DNA from: Rubrivivax sp.
GTDB lineage: Bacteria; Pseudomonadota; Gammaproteobacteria; Burkholderiales; Burkholderiaceae_C
DNA: 64,000 nucleotides
Direction of reading: 5' to 3'
Assembly (NCBI GenBank): GCA_027484825.1
Contig: JAIXSE010000033.1
Coordinates: forward strand, 44,846 to 108,845
Below the pieces are notes generated by a model, which made no database searches, was not told where the DNA came from, and saw nothing but the letters and a program-made list of their open reading frames with translations. Positions within the stretch are counted from its first letter, which is position 1; each line of letters starts with the position of its first letter. This document shows positions 24,873 to 33,671 of this stretch, piece after piece. Made by a program: the position numbers and the translations under genes.

Positions 24873-26534
24873 ATGCTGTTGATGACATTGAGCCGGTTGA
24901 CGCTGTCCGAGGCGGATGCCGATGTGGCGGATGCGGTGGGCCGAGGGGAGGTCCACGAGGCCTTGCGGCTCGGTCTGGCGCGCCTGGAGCGCGGCGCGGG
25001 GGCCGAGGGCCGGGACCTGGCTGCGCTGGGGCAGGTGATGATCCAGGCACTGCTGGCCGCGGGCCGGGAGGAACAGGCCGAAGAGCTGATGCAGCGCCAG
25101 TTGCGCCACTATGAGACCTTGCCGCGGGCACGGATGCGGCAGCTGTCCTCCCTGGACCGGGGCCAGCTGTTCCTGCACCTGAACAAGCCGGGCCGCGCGG
25201 CGGAGAGTTTCAATGTGGTGGCCGACGCCGACGATGCGCCGGTGCTACCGCGCTTGCTGGCACTGGCCGGGCTGGCCAAGGCCATGGAGTCCATGGGGGA
25301 GCATCGGCGTGCGGCGCGCACCCTGGCCTTTGCGGAGCAATTGGCGAAGGACCCCGAGGTGCCGCCCGCTAGCCATGCGCTGTTGACGGCGATCGGTCTG
25401 GAGCTGCAGGTCTGCAGGGCGCTGCGTCACTATGACGACGTGACCAGCGCCAACGCCACGGTAGCGCCTGAGTTGCGGCTGTCACTGCAATCCGTGCAGC
25501 AGGACCTTCATGCCGTGCCCGCCGCAGCGGCGCGCCTGCGCTTCCTGCTCGCGCTGATGCAACCAGCAGCCGCCGTCGAGGCCCGCACCACCGCCAGTGT
25601 GGAGGCCCTGTTCGACGGGGTGCGCTGGTACAAGGACCGGCGCCTCGCGCCGCTGGAGGAGCGGGCACGGGTGGAAGCGGCCCTGGCGCTGCTGGACCGC
25701 GGGCTGGCGGGCTCGGCGTGCGACATCCTCGGCCCCTTGGCGGTGGACGATGCCCGCCAGTTGCACCACCGACATGCGATTGAACTGCGTTACTGCGCGT
25801 CGCGGCTGCATGTGATGAACGGGCGGCATTCGGATGCGCTGCGCTGTTATCGGCAGCATGCGCAGCTGTCCCTGGCACGGCTCCGCTTCGAGCTGACGCG
25901 GGTACCGTATTCGCGCTTCCTGGAGCAGCAGGAGCGGGCCGAGCAGGCCGATGCCGACCAGTTGCGCCTGCCCCCGCGCTATCGGCGGGCCTACCAGTTC
26001 ATGCTGGACCATCTGCATGACCGGACGCTGTCGGTGCGACGGATCGCCGCGGAGATCGACGTCACCGAGCGGGCCTTGCAGATGGCCTTCCGCAGCCATC
26101 TTGGCCTGACACCGGCCGAGCTGCTGCGCAAGCTGCGCATGGCCTGCATCCGCACCGAGCTTCAGCAGATGGCCGGACGCGACAGTGTGCTGGCGGTGGC
26201 CACCCGCTGGGGCATGGGCAACCGCTCGACGCTGGCGCACAACTATCGGCAGCAGTTCGGGGAGGCGCCGAGCGCAACGGCATCGCCGCTGGGCAGTCAT
26301 GAACGGGCGTCACTGGCGCTGTCGGTGGCGGTGGCGGCCGGTGCGTCGTCGCTGGACGGGGCGGTGCTGCAAGGGGCGGCCCTGCAAGGTGCGGCGTTGC
26401 AAGGTGCCGCGTTGCAAGGAGTGGCGCTGGGGGCGGAAGGCGCGATCGTCGTGCAGCCGGGACGGTCCTTGCAGTCCGGGATTACCGTGCAGGCCGGGAT
26501 GGCCGCACAACCGGTGACAGCCGGCGGGTCCTGA
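24873..26534 (+). CDS. hrpB: HrpB/HrpX-like AraC-family activator of the hrp regulon
   Basis: 553 residues from ATG 24873 (AGGGAG 5 bases upstream); an in-frame ATG at 24855 is possible. The long helical TPR-like N-terminal region (to about 385) is typical of HrpB/HrpX. The AraC DNA-binding domain spans about 390-480: AYQFMLDHLHDRTLSVRRIA, VTERALQMAFRSHLGLTPAE, then RWGMGNRSTLAHNYRQQFGE. These activators bind PIP/hrpII boxes, and two such boxes lie in this window. Oddity: beyond the domain is a 70-residue tail with four perfect-length 5-residue repeats (LQGAA type) at about 499-518. Confidence 0.88.
   Translation: MLLMTLSRLTLSEADADVADAVGRGEVHEALRLGLARLERGAGAEGRDLAALGQVMIQALLAAGREEQAEELMQRQLRHYETLPRARMRQLSSLDRGQLFLHLNKPGRAAESFNVVADADDAPVLPRLLALAGLAKAMESMGEHRRAARTLAFAEQLAKDPEVPPASHALLTAIGLELQVCRALRHYDDVTSANATVAPELRLSLQSVQQDLHAVPAAAARLRFLLALMQPAAAVEARTTASVEALFDGVRWYKDRRLAPLEERARVEAALALLDRGLAGSACDILGPLAVDDARQLHHRHAIELRYCASRLHVMNGRHSDALRCYRQHAQLSLARLRFELTRVPYSRFLEQQERAEQADADQLRLPPRYRRAYQFMLDHLHDRTLSVRRIAAEIDVTERALQMAFRSHLGLTPAELLRKLRMACIRTELQQMAGRDSVLAVATRWGMGNRSTLAHNYRQQFGEAPSATASPLGSHERASLALSVAVAAGASSLDGAVLQGAALQGAALQGAALQGVALGAEGAIVVQPGRSLQSGITVQAGMAAQPVTAGGS
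26367..26426 (+). repeat. 15-bp tandem repeat in the regulator's 3' end
   Basis: Four adjacent 15-bp units of the form (C/T)TGCAAGG-G--GC- encode LQGAA, LQGAA, LQGAA and LQGVA. Copy-number change would alter the protein tail by 5 residues without a frameshift. Confidence 0.8.
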
Positions 26535-26544
26535 GGTCCGCGTC

Positions 26545-27783
26545 ATGGCGACGGACGCAGGACGGATGTCTCCCCGGTGGTCGCCAGCGGTCTCGCCCGC
26601 TGCGTCGGGCGCTTCTGGATTAACCGGCTCCTCGGGCTCCCCGGGCATGTCCGGCTCGTCCGGCATCTCTGGATCGGGCGGGGCATTGCCGTCCGCGTCC
26701 GGTCCGCCTGGCGCTGCAGGGGCGTCCGGGACACCTGGATCCGTACGATCCCCGGCGGGGGCGGGCTCGGCCAGGACTGCGGCGGGGCCGGCGGGTGCAT
26801 CGGGGGCGGGCGCCTCTCCCGCCGGCGCCAGCCTCGCGGCGGACGAGCTGCGCGTTGCCGCCTTGAGCGCGGACGTCGGCACGCGGCGTCGTGATGACGT
26901 TGGCGCACGGCGCGGGGCTTCCGCGCATCGCTTGATGGGTGCGGTCGTGCGTCGGCTGCTTGATGACGCGGATGAAGAACGCGTCGAGGAAGGCAGCGCC
27001 TCCATGGAGGAGGGGAGCGTCTCGTCGCTGATGATCGGAGGCGCTGATCGCAGCGACGGCGCGGAGGCGCGCAGGCAGGCAATCACGGGCCGAGCTCGTC
27101 GTGCGGGCGCGACTTCAACGCGCTCCGTCAACCGACGCGGGAGCGGCGGACAGGACGGCGGCGGTGACGGCGATGGAGCCGCTGATGGGGCCGACGCCCC
27201 TCCCATGGGCACCGATGCTCCCATGGCCACCTGCGCTCCCATGGGCACCGGCGCTTCAATGGGTAGCGGCGCGCCAAAGGGTAGCGGCGCACCAAGGGGT
27301 AAAGGCGCCAGTGGTTCAGGGGGCGTCGCCCATGGCAGCAGCAGTGGCATCCGAAGTGGCCCCAGCATGGGCACTGATGACCCGCTTGGCAGCGCTCCCC
27401 GCGATGCCTCAACCAGGGGCGGTCCCGGCAGCAGACACGACACTTTCAGTCAACGGCACAGCCCCGACAGCGACCGCGGCCCATGGGCAACGCCCGCCGG
27501 CACGGCCAGTGAGGTGGCGGCGCTGGCGCCGGTGGCTGCTCCGCAGACGCGCATCACCCCAATCGGCCCGCGGGACCGCCTTGCCCCGGACCGGGCGGTT
27601 GCGCCTGAGCGGGTGGGGCGCTCGTCCGGCATGGCGAAGGTGAGCTGGGGTGCGTGGCTGGCGGCGGTGGTCGCGCTGGTCGTGGTGGTGCTGATGGGCG
27701 GTTTCGACACTCCCGGGACGGAAGGCGCTTCACACGCGAGCGACCCGCAAGGCCGAACGGCGGACACCACGCAAAGCAGGTGA
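26545..27783 (+). CDS. Low-complexity protein with C-terminal membrane anchor
   Basis: 412 residues from ATG 26545, 10 bases after the regulator stop. Residues 15-100 are Gly/Ser/Pro/Ala-rich and collagen-like (GSSGSPGMSGSSGISGSGG). A middle part is Arg/Asp-rich, and residues about 225-262 have MGTGA/SGAPKG-type repeats. One membrane helix near residues 360-380 (WLAAVVALVVVVLMGG) is followed by a short polar tail. The family is not recognised. No signal peptide is visible, so it may be tail-anchored with the repeat-rich part in the cytoplasm. The opposite strand also has a long frame, but the membrane helix and tight spacing to the regulator favour this strand. Confidence 0.55.
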   Translation: MATDAGRMSPRWSPAVSPAASGASGLTGSSGSPGMSGSSGISGSGGALPSASGPPGAAGASGTPGSVRSPAGAGSARTAAGPAGASGAGASPAGASLAADELRVAALSADVGTRRRDDVGARRGASAHRLMGAVVRRLLDDADEERVEEGSASMEEGSVSSLMIGGADRSDGAEARRQAITGRARRAGATSTRSVNRRGSGGQDGGGDGDGAADGADAPPMGTDAPMATCAPMGTGASMGSGAPKGSGAPRGKGASGSGGVAHGSSSGIRSGPSMGTDDPLGSAPRDASTRGGPGSRHDTFSQRHSPDSDRGPWATPAGTASEVAALAPVAAPQTRITPIGPRDRLAPDRAVAPERVGRSSGMAKVSWGAWLAAVVALVVVVLMGGFDTPGTEGASHASDPQGRTADTTQSR

Positions 27784-27903
27784 CCGGGCGGATCCCACGC
27801 AAAGCCTGTCAATCGAAGGGCATTACGCGAAGCCGCTGACCTTGCCGCCTGATGTCGGCGTGATGACAGACCGTCGCCTCGCAGTCATAGGGGGTGTCCC
27901 AGC

Positions 27904-27965
27904 TTCGGCCCACCGTTGATGGCTTCGGATCTCACGGAGGGGCCCATCGCGGCCCGTCCCAGAGT
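27904..27965 (+). promoter_or_regulatory. PIP/hrpII-type box plus -10 upstream of the giant effector-like gene
   Basis: TTCGG (27904-27908), 15 bases, TTCGG (27924-27928), then 31 bases and CAGAGT (27960-27965), which fits YANNNT. The TTCG-N16-TTCG core and the 31-base gap are identical in spacing to the box before the GNAT-hrcU operon. The gene start is 32 bases after the -10. The G after each TTCG is allowed in functional boxes (TTCGB). Confidence 0.78.
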
Positions 27966-27997
27966 GCGCCGGGAACAGTGCAGCTCAGGGAGCGAAG

Positions 27998-30900
27998 ATG
28001 AGCGTGTTTTCCCGGCGGAACGATCCGCAGCCCAATGCCGGCAGCTATCCGATGCAGAACCTGCCCGCAGAGGCCTCGCAGGGGGCGACCCACGGCGGGG
28101 CCGGGACACCCGCGTCCACACAGCCGTCGCCTGCGGCCTTGCCAACCACCAGTGCGGGCGTGGGGGGACTGTCTGCACGCAGTAGCAGCAGTAGCAGTAG
28201 CCAGAGCAGCAGCACTGCGTCCGGTGCGTCCGGTGCGTCCCGCCCACAGCTGCGTGCTGCCGTGCCGGGTGGTGCGCAAGGCCAGGGCGGTGTACAGGGG
28301 CAGGGCGGTACACAAGCACAAGGTCCGAGCGTTTCGACCTCGGGCACGCAAACACCCCCGCGGTCGCCCACCGGGGCAAGCGCAGCCGCCGGACAGCTCC
28401 CGTTGGGGCAGACGCCAAACGCGCAGGGGACGACCGGGCTTGTCTCCTCGGGGGCAACACCAGCCACACCGTTGCCAAGCGGTTCGAACGTCACGAGTGC
28501 TCCCTCGATTCAGCCGCTTCCGGCCCCCACGATCGACACGCATGCCGCTCGCACGCAGGCTCACGATGCGCACCGTGAGGTACCGCGTCGGGTCGATCAA
28601 CAAGCGACTGCGCAGGCGGCCCTCACCACCGCTCAGACGGCGACGCAGGCCGTGACCGAGCGTCGCACCAAAGCAGTCGCCAGCGCGGACACCGAGACGC
28701 TGGCGCGTCAGGCGACGCTGACTCATGCTGAGCAGACCCTCCAGGCCGCGCAGGCGGCGTTGCCCGCACTGCGGCAAACGGTAGCCGATCATCAGCAGGC
28801 GCTTCAGGACAACACCAACGAGGCCATCACCCTGGTGCAGGAACACTCGCGGCTGAGCCGTGATCCGGCACTGGCTCGGGCGAAGGAGGCCGTGGTGGCC
28901 GCGCAGGCCCGGTTTGACGCGGCCCAGCAGGCTCAGGCTTCCGGCCCGGGCGGCGGGTCCCCGACAGGAACGACCGGTGCGATGGGCTCAAGCGCCTCCA
29001 CCACGCCGGCGCAGAGCCCAGAGCAAGAGCTCCGCAACGCCGGGGCAGACCTGCAGAGTCGGAAAGACGCGCTGGATCGCCTCGAATCCGCCGTGACCCG
29101 GGCGGACGCCGCAGTGCGTCAGAACACCCAGGCGCGCGGCCAGATTGAGCGGGACTTGGCGACTGCGCAGAATCATCTGACCTCCGGTGAGCAGGCTCAC
29201 ACGCAGGCGCAAGCGGCGCGGGACACTGCCCACGCGGCGTTCCAGCAACTGGAGACGGCTCGCTCCGACCTCACGCAGGCGGTGAATCAGCACACGCCGC
29301 ACATTCAGTCGCATGAGACGGCAGCGACCACCGCAGCGAACGATGCGGCCACGGCGACGCAGTTGCATCGCGACCTGTCGGCCGCCTCGGCGCGGGTGGT
29401 GGATGCCGCTGCTCAGGCCCATCAGGCTCACGAGCGCTACCAGACCCAGTTGCCGCTGACCCAGCGCGCCGAGCAGGACCTGCATGCCGCGCAGGCGCTG
29501 CTGTCACCCACAGGATCACTGCGGACCGAGGTCCAGCGTTGCGAACGCGCCGTCGAAACAGCGCGGACCGCGAGCAGCTCTTCAACGGGCCAGCCAGGCA
29601 CAGCCGGGTCCGCTGGCAACAGCCTTCAGGCAGCCCAGCAGGCGCTGGACAAAGCCCGAACGGCTGTGCAGCAACAGGAATCTCAGGTCAGCCACCTGAG
29701 CCAGGCCGCGCAGCAGGCACAGGGCCAGTTGGCCGCTTTGCGGACCGCTGCCGAAGCCAGCCAGCAGGCCCTTGGAACCGCCGAGCAAGCGCGCACGGCC
29801 CTGGTCGCTCAAGCGGCCACTGCGGACCGTACCGCCCAGGCCAGCGCACAGGCGCGGGACGCTCTGCAACTGGCGGCGAATGCTGCGCGGGATGCGATCG
29901 GCCAGTCCGTGACGGGCCTGTGCGATGCCCTCAGCGCCGCCGGTGCCGCCACGCCCGCTGGAGCACCCGCTGGAACACCCGCCGGAACGCCCCCTTCAAC
30001 CGCCGCCGCCCCCACCCGCACCGAGCGTGCGAAGAACGCGGTCCAGCGCACCACCCAGTCCCTGGGCAACCGCATGGGCCCGCTCAAGGTGGACGGCACG
30101 CTGGGCCCCTTCAGCGCTTCCAGCAGCACCAACGCCACCACCGGCTTCCGCGACGGTCTGCCTCCGGTGAAGACCGTCACCACCGCCACGGATGCGCGCG
30201 CCCTGAAGTCTGTGGATGCCAAGACGAAGACCGCTGCCGTCAGCACGGCGGCGTTGCTCGCCGGTGGTCCGGTCGGCAAACCGGCGGCTGCGCAGACACC
30301 ACCGGCCTTTGGCAATGCAGTCGCCTTCAGCGAAGAGATCGGGCGCATGTTCGGCACCGCGGACGCGGCCACCGCCGCCACGCCCGCCGCCGCCACGCCC
30401 GCCGCCACCCGGTTGGCCAATGCCTTGCTGGGCCATCCGAACCCCGATCCAGCCGGCCGACCCGACGGTCATCCGCTGCGCCATGAGCAGGCCTTGCTCA
30501 TTGCCACCGTCCTGCGCTCGGTGACGGCCGACCCGGCCACCGCCGCCCACCTCTACAACCGCCTGTGGAACGACCCGACAGCCCCCCAACTCGCCGGTGT
30601 GCAGCGCCGTGGGGCCGAGCCTTCCCCGCTCGCCGGCCTGGCGAATCCCCGCGTGACCGATGAGCTCGCCATGCAAGGTCACGTGAACCAGGCACGGCGG
30701 GCCCTGGCGGCCACCAGCAGCGGCATGGAGGCGCTGATGCAGTTGCAGGGGGTGTCGCTGCCGCCCACGGGCGACCCCAACCGCCGCCAGGCCGAACAGT
30801 CCGTGGAGCTCTACAAGCTGGGCCTTCGCGCCGAGACCGCCGTGATCGACCAACTGGCCGCCACCAGAAGGGGCGGACACGCGGCCATCACCGTCGACGC

Positions 30901-33574
30901 GCCTCAGGGCAGCGCTGAGATTCTCGGCGCGCTTCGCTCGCGCACAGACTTCGCGCAGTTGTCCGACGCTCAAAGGCTGGGCCGTGGCAACCGGTCCCGT
31001 ACCGACCGCGAAGATCCGGCCACGCTGGCCGCTCAAGCCTTCCTGTACGTTCAGAGCCATTTCAATCCCTCGCCGGTGGCTGCCGAGCAAGCGGCATGGA
31101 CCGCCTGCAAGCCCGCCTATGTGGCACTGCGCAACGGCTTCACCGAAAGCGGGCAGGACAGCGACTTCCACAAAATGGCCAAGCGGCTTCACAAGTTTGT
31201 GAAGTACATCGACCTGGCCTGTGCATCGCCGGTGGCGGACCCCGGATTCATCGGCACGCTCAAGCATCCGCGGACCGCGCTGCGTCGCAAGCGGGGCAAG
31301 GACAAGACACCGCTCAAGACGCTGATGCAGGCGGGCCCCTTGGGCTCCAACATCGGCACCGTGCCCGGCGAGCATGCCACGCGCCTGCGCAGTGCGCTGG
31401 ACCGCAGCAAGACCGCGCTGGAGGCGGGACTCACCCGCCCCGCCACTGCGCTGACCAACGAGCAGCGCACCTCCGGCCTGATGCGGCTGGCGGCGATGGA
31501 GTTGTGGCAGGCGCAGGTGCCGGAGAAGCCGGGGCCGTTGCTGGATCTGTCCCAGGGCATCCGGCTCACCCCGGAGGCCGTGCTCGACAAAGCCAACGAG
31601 ATCAATGCCAGGCTGTTTGGCGCCTCGCCGCCGCGGCTGCACGGCGGCACGATCACCCACGAGCGTCAGGCCCATCTGGGCGGCCCGCTCTTGCCAGGCA
31701 CTCTCCATCAATGGCTGGCCGAAGTGCCGACTGCCGCCTCGCCCGCCGCCCCAACTGCCACTCCAACTGCCACCACCGCAGCGTCTCCGACGGCAAACGC
31801 AGGGCCCTCCACCAGCCTCAGCACCGCTGGCGCCACGGCCACTACGGCCACTACGGCCACTACGGCCACTACGGCGGCCGTCCCTGCCAATCCATCCGGC
31901 AGCACGCCGCCCGCCGACCCGCTGGCCGACCTGAAGAAGGATGTCGACATCCTGCGCGGCAAGGCCGCCATCGACACCACGCTTCAGACCCTGCAGGACC
32001 AGTTCGACAAGGCCGATGTGGCGGGCCGCCGCGAGATCCTGCGCCAGGTGATGATCTCCGTGGTGGCCGGCGGCGACATGACCGACTACAGCGACGGCCG
32101 CAAGAACGGCATCGGCGGCACCTTTGGCTACCTGTCCGCGCAGGTCAAGGGCCTTGGCGGGCTCACCACCGGCATCACGCCCGTGGTTGATTTCAACCTG
32201 GACCACAGCCGCACCGCCGTACTCAAAGCGGGCGTGGCCTCCAACACCGGCGTCATCTTCCTGGGCAGCGAAACCAAGGTCACCGAGATGATCGGTGTGG
32301 GCGTGCGGGTGGGCGCGCAGGCTGGTCCCGTCAACATGAGCGCTCAGGCCATGGCACGCCTCGGCGGCGCTCACCTGTTCACCAAGGGCCTGATGATCCG
32401 CACCAACAAGCAGGGCGAGGAGCACAACGACCTGGACCCGGCGCTGACCCAGTCCATGAGTTCCGCCAACTGGAAGCGCATGAGCGAGCTGGTGGTGAAC
32501 TCGGTCTTCGACCTCGCCGGCGAGCCTGCCCGCGGCGCTGCCGCCACCCGACCAAAAAACGGCGGCGAGATGTGGTCCCGCATGGTGGACCAGGTGGGGG
32601 ACTTCCGCGACATTTCCTTCGGCTGGAACACCGGCCAGTCCCACCAGGCCACGGCCGCGCTGGGGCTGGATGGAACGGTCGGCATCAAGGCGGGGCCGGT
32701 GGGGCGCTTCTCGGCGGCGGGCGGCGTGGGCATCCGCACCTCGCTGCTGAACCGCAGCAAGGCGCATGAGCGCTCCGGCGCCACCCAGACCTCCCAAGCT
32801 GCCAGCAGCAGCCGGACGTCGCTGGGGGCGGCGATCAGCGGCGGCTTCTCCCACCCCGCCATCGCCAAGCAGGGGCAGCCGGACGTGGCTGTGTTCGCCC
32901 GCCACAAGGTGGGCGTGGAAACGGAGCTGGTGCTGAAGGCCCAGAACGGCGCGGTGCGCATCACCACCATGGACGGCAAGGTCCAGCCCGGCATCTCCTA
33001 CAAGCATCGGGAGTTTGCGGTGGAGGAGGACTTCATGAAGATGGTCAACGGCCAGCGTACCCACTGGGAACCGCGCCTGGGCACGCGTCGCGAGGACGGC
33101 ACCTTGACGGGAGGCCGGGAAGCGCTGGACGGCTTCCTGAAGCAGGTGGCGAACTTGCCGCCGGGCAACAGCCGCATGTTCATCGAACGCAAGTGCCTGA
33201 CCCAGGAAGCCGCCGACACCTTGACCGCCTGCATGCACCGGCTCGATGCGCTGGAGCGTCAGACGGGCGACTCAGCCGCGAAGACGGATCAGATCCAGGC
33301 CTTGCGCCAGCAGATTGCCGCGCAGGTGGCTGATGAGTCGTCCTGGCAACCCTTCCGGTTGTTTGTGAACCAGACCCAGCAGCGCTCCCGCGAGAACGGC
33401 TTCGGCGGCGAACACCGCGCCAGCGGGGCCAGCCCGCAGGACAAGCAGGCGGGTCCCACCGGCTTTGCCGAGCGCTTCCTGGGCGGCGGTCGGGTGACGC
33501 TGGGCGGCCAGATCAACACGGCGCATGGCGGGCGGGACCTGATCACGCTGGATGCGATGCCGCTGCGGGAGTGA
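27998..33574 (+). CDS. Very large candidate type III effector
   Basis: 1858 residues; GGGAG precedes ATG 27998. Residues 1-190 are Ser/Gln/Gly/Pro-rich and disordered, like T3SS export signals. Residues about 195-650 are an Ala/Gln/Thr coiled coil. From about 672 (RTERAKNAVQRTTQSLGNRM) an ordered helical region runs to about 1240. A Thr/Ala/Pro linker (1243-1307) leads to a C-terminal domain with a Gly-rich beta pattern (GVGVRVGAQAGPVNMSAQAM; GWNTGQSHQATAALGLDGTV). No enzyme motif is recognised. A PIP-like box upstream and the hrpB neighbour argue for an HrpB-regulated effector. The C-terminal pattern faintly recalls RipA/AWR proteins and the length recalls AvrE, but neither can be asserted. 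Confidence 0.65.
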   Translation: MSVFSRRNDPQPNAGSYPMQNLPAEASQGATHGGAGTPASTQPSPAALPTTSAGVGGLSARSSSSSSSQSSSTASGASGASRPQLRAAVPGGAQGQGGVQGQGGTQAQGPSVSTSGTQTPPRSPTGASAAAGQLPLGQTPNAQGTTGLVSSGATPATPLPSGSNVTSAPSIQPLPAPTIDTHAARTQAHDAHREVPRRVDQQATAQAALTTAQTATQAVTERRTKAVASADTETLARQATLTHAEQTLQAAQAALPALRQTVADHQQALQDNTNEAITLVQEHSRLSRDPALARAKEAVVAAQARFDAAQQAQASGPGGGSPTGTTGAMGSSASTTPAQSPEQELRNAGADLQSRKDALDRLESAVTRADAAVRQNTQARGQIERDLATAQNHLTSGEQAHTQAQAARDTAHAAFQQLETARSDLTQAVNQHTPHIQSHETAATTAANDAATATQLHRDLSAASARVVDAAAQAHQAHERYQTQLPLTQRAEQDLHAAQALLSPTGSLRTEVQRCERAVETARTASSSSTGQPGTAGSAGNSLQAAQQALDKARTAVQQQESQVSHLSQAAQQAQGQLAALRTAAEASQQALGTAEQARTALVAQAATADRTAQASAQARDALQLAANAARDAIGQSVTGLCDALSAAGAATPAGAPAGTPAGTPPSTAAAPTRTERAKNAVQRTTQSLGNRMGPLKVDGTLGPFSASSSTNATTGFRDGLPPVKTVTTATDARALKSVDAKTKTAAVSTAALLAGGPVGKPAAAQTPPAFGNAVAFSEEIGRMFGTADAATAATPAAATPAATRLANALLGHPNPDPAGRPDGHPLRHEQALLIATVLRSVTADPATAAHLYNRLWNDPTAPQLAGVQRRGAEPSPLAGLANPRVTDELAMQGHVNQARRALAATSSGMEALMQLQGVSLPPTGDPNRRQAEQSVELYKLGLRAETAVIDQLAATRRGGHAAITVDAPQGSAEILGALRSRTDFAQLSDAQRLGRGNRSRTDREDPATLAAQAFLYVQSHFNPSPVAAEQAAWTACKPAYVALRNGFTESGQDSDFHKMAKRLHKFVKYIDLACASPVADPGFIGTLKHPRTALRRKRGKDKTPLKTLMQAGPLGSNIGTVPGEHATRLRSALDRSKTALEAGLTRPATALTNEQRTSGLMRLAAMELWQAQVPEKPGPLLDLSQGIRLTPEAVLDKANEINARLFGASPPRLHGGTITHERQAHLGGPLLPGTLHQWLAEVPTAASPAAPTATPTATTAASPTANAGPSTSLSTAGATATTATTATTATTAAVPANPSGSTPPADPLADLKKDVDILRGKAAIDTTLQTLQDQFDKADVAGRREILRQVMISVVAGGDMTDYSDGRKNGIGGTFGYLSAQVKGLGGLTTGITPVVDFNLDHSRTAVLKAGVASNTGVIFLGSETKVTEMIGVGVRVGAQAGPVNMSAQAMARLGGAHLFTKGLMIRTNKQGEEHNDLDPALTQSMSSANWKRMSELVVNSVFDLAGEPARGAAATRPKNGGEMWSRMVDQVGDFRDISFGWNTGQSHQATAALGLDGTVGIKAGPVGRFSAAGGVGIRTSLLNRSKAHERSGATQTSQAASSSRTSLGAAISGGFSHPAIAKQGQPDVAVFARHKVGVETELVLKAQNGAVRITTMDGKVQPGISYKHREFAVEEDFMKMVNGQRTHWEPRLGTRREDGTLTGGREALDGFLKQVANLPPGNSRMFIERKCLTQEAADTLTACMHRLDALERQTGDSAAKTDQIQALRQQIAAQVADESSWQPFRLFVNQTQQRSRENGFGGEHRASGASPQDKQAGPTGFAERFLGGGRVTLGGQINTAHGGRDLITLDAMPLRE
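31841..31876 (+). repeat. 9-bp tandem repeat in the effector linker
   Basis: Four copies of ACTACGGCC (the last ends in G), encoding alternating Ala and Thr in the inter-domain linker of the giant protein. It is frame-neutral, so copy-number change would only lengthen the linker. Confidence 0.8.
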
Positions 33575-33671
33575 CGGAGTGAGGGACTGAGGCCGCGAGC
33601 AAACAAAACTGCATAAGGACAGACGTTTTCGGCGCTTGGTAGGTGTTGCCGGTGAAGGAACACTGGCGCCC

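Noticed and set aside
26310..27443. A 377-residue minus-strand frame overlapping the low-complexity gene
   Set aside because: It is Pro/Leu repeat-only, runs into the regulator's coding region, and has no membrane segment or partner. The + strand frame has a membrane helix and operon spacing.
31841..31876. Short direct repeats as a possible CRISPR array
   Set aside because: The units are contiguous 9-bp copies without spacers and lie inside a coding linker. The same holds for the repeats at 42342 and 26367.
29996..33238. A 1080-residue open frame on the minus strand opposite the giant effector-like gene
   Set aside because: It arises from the GC-rich codon pattern of the + strand gene, has shadow composition (His/Arg/Gly/Leu runs), no ribosome site and no domain. 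The + strand frame has a promoter box, ribosome site and coherent domains.
27998..33574. Assignment of the giant protein to the AvrE family
   Set aside because: Length and hrp context fit, but no diagnostic AvrE motif could be seen by eye, so the family is left open.
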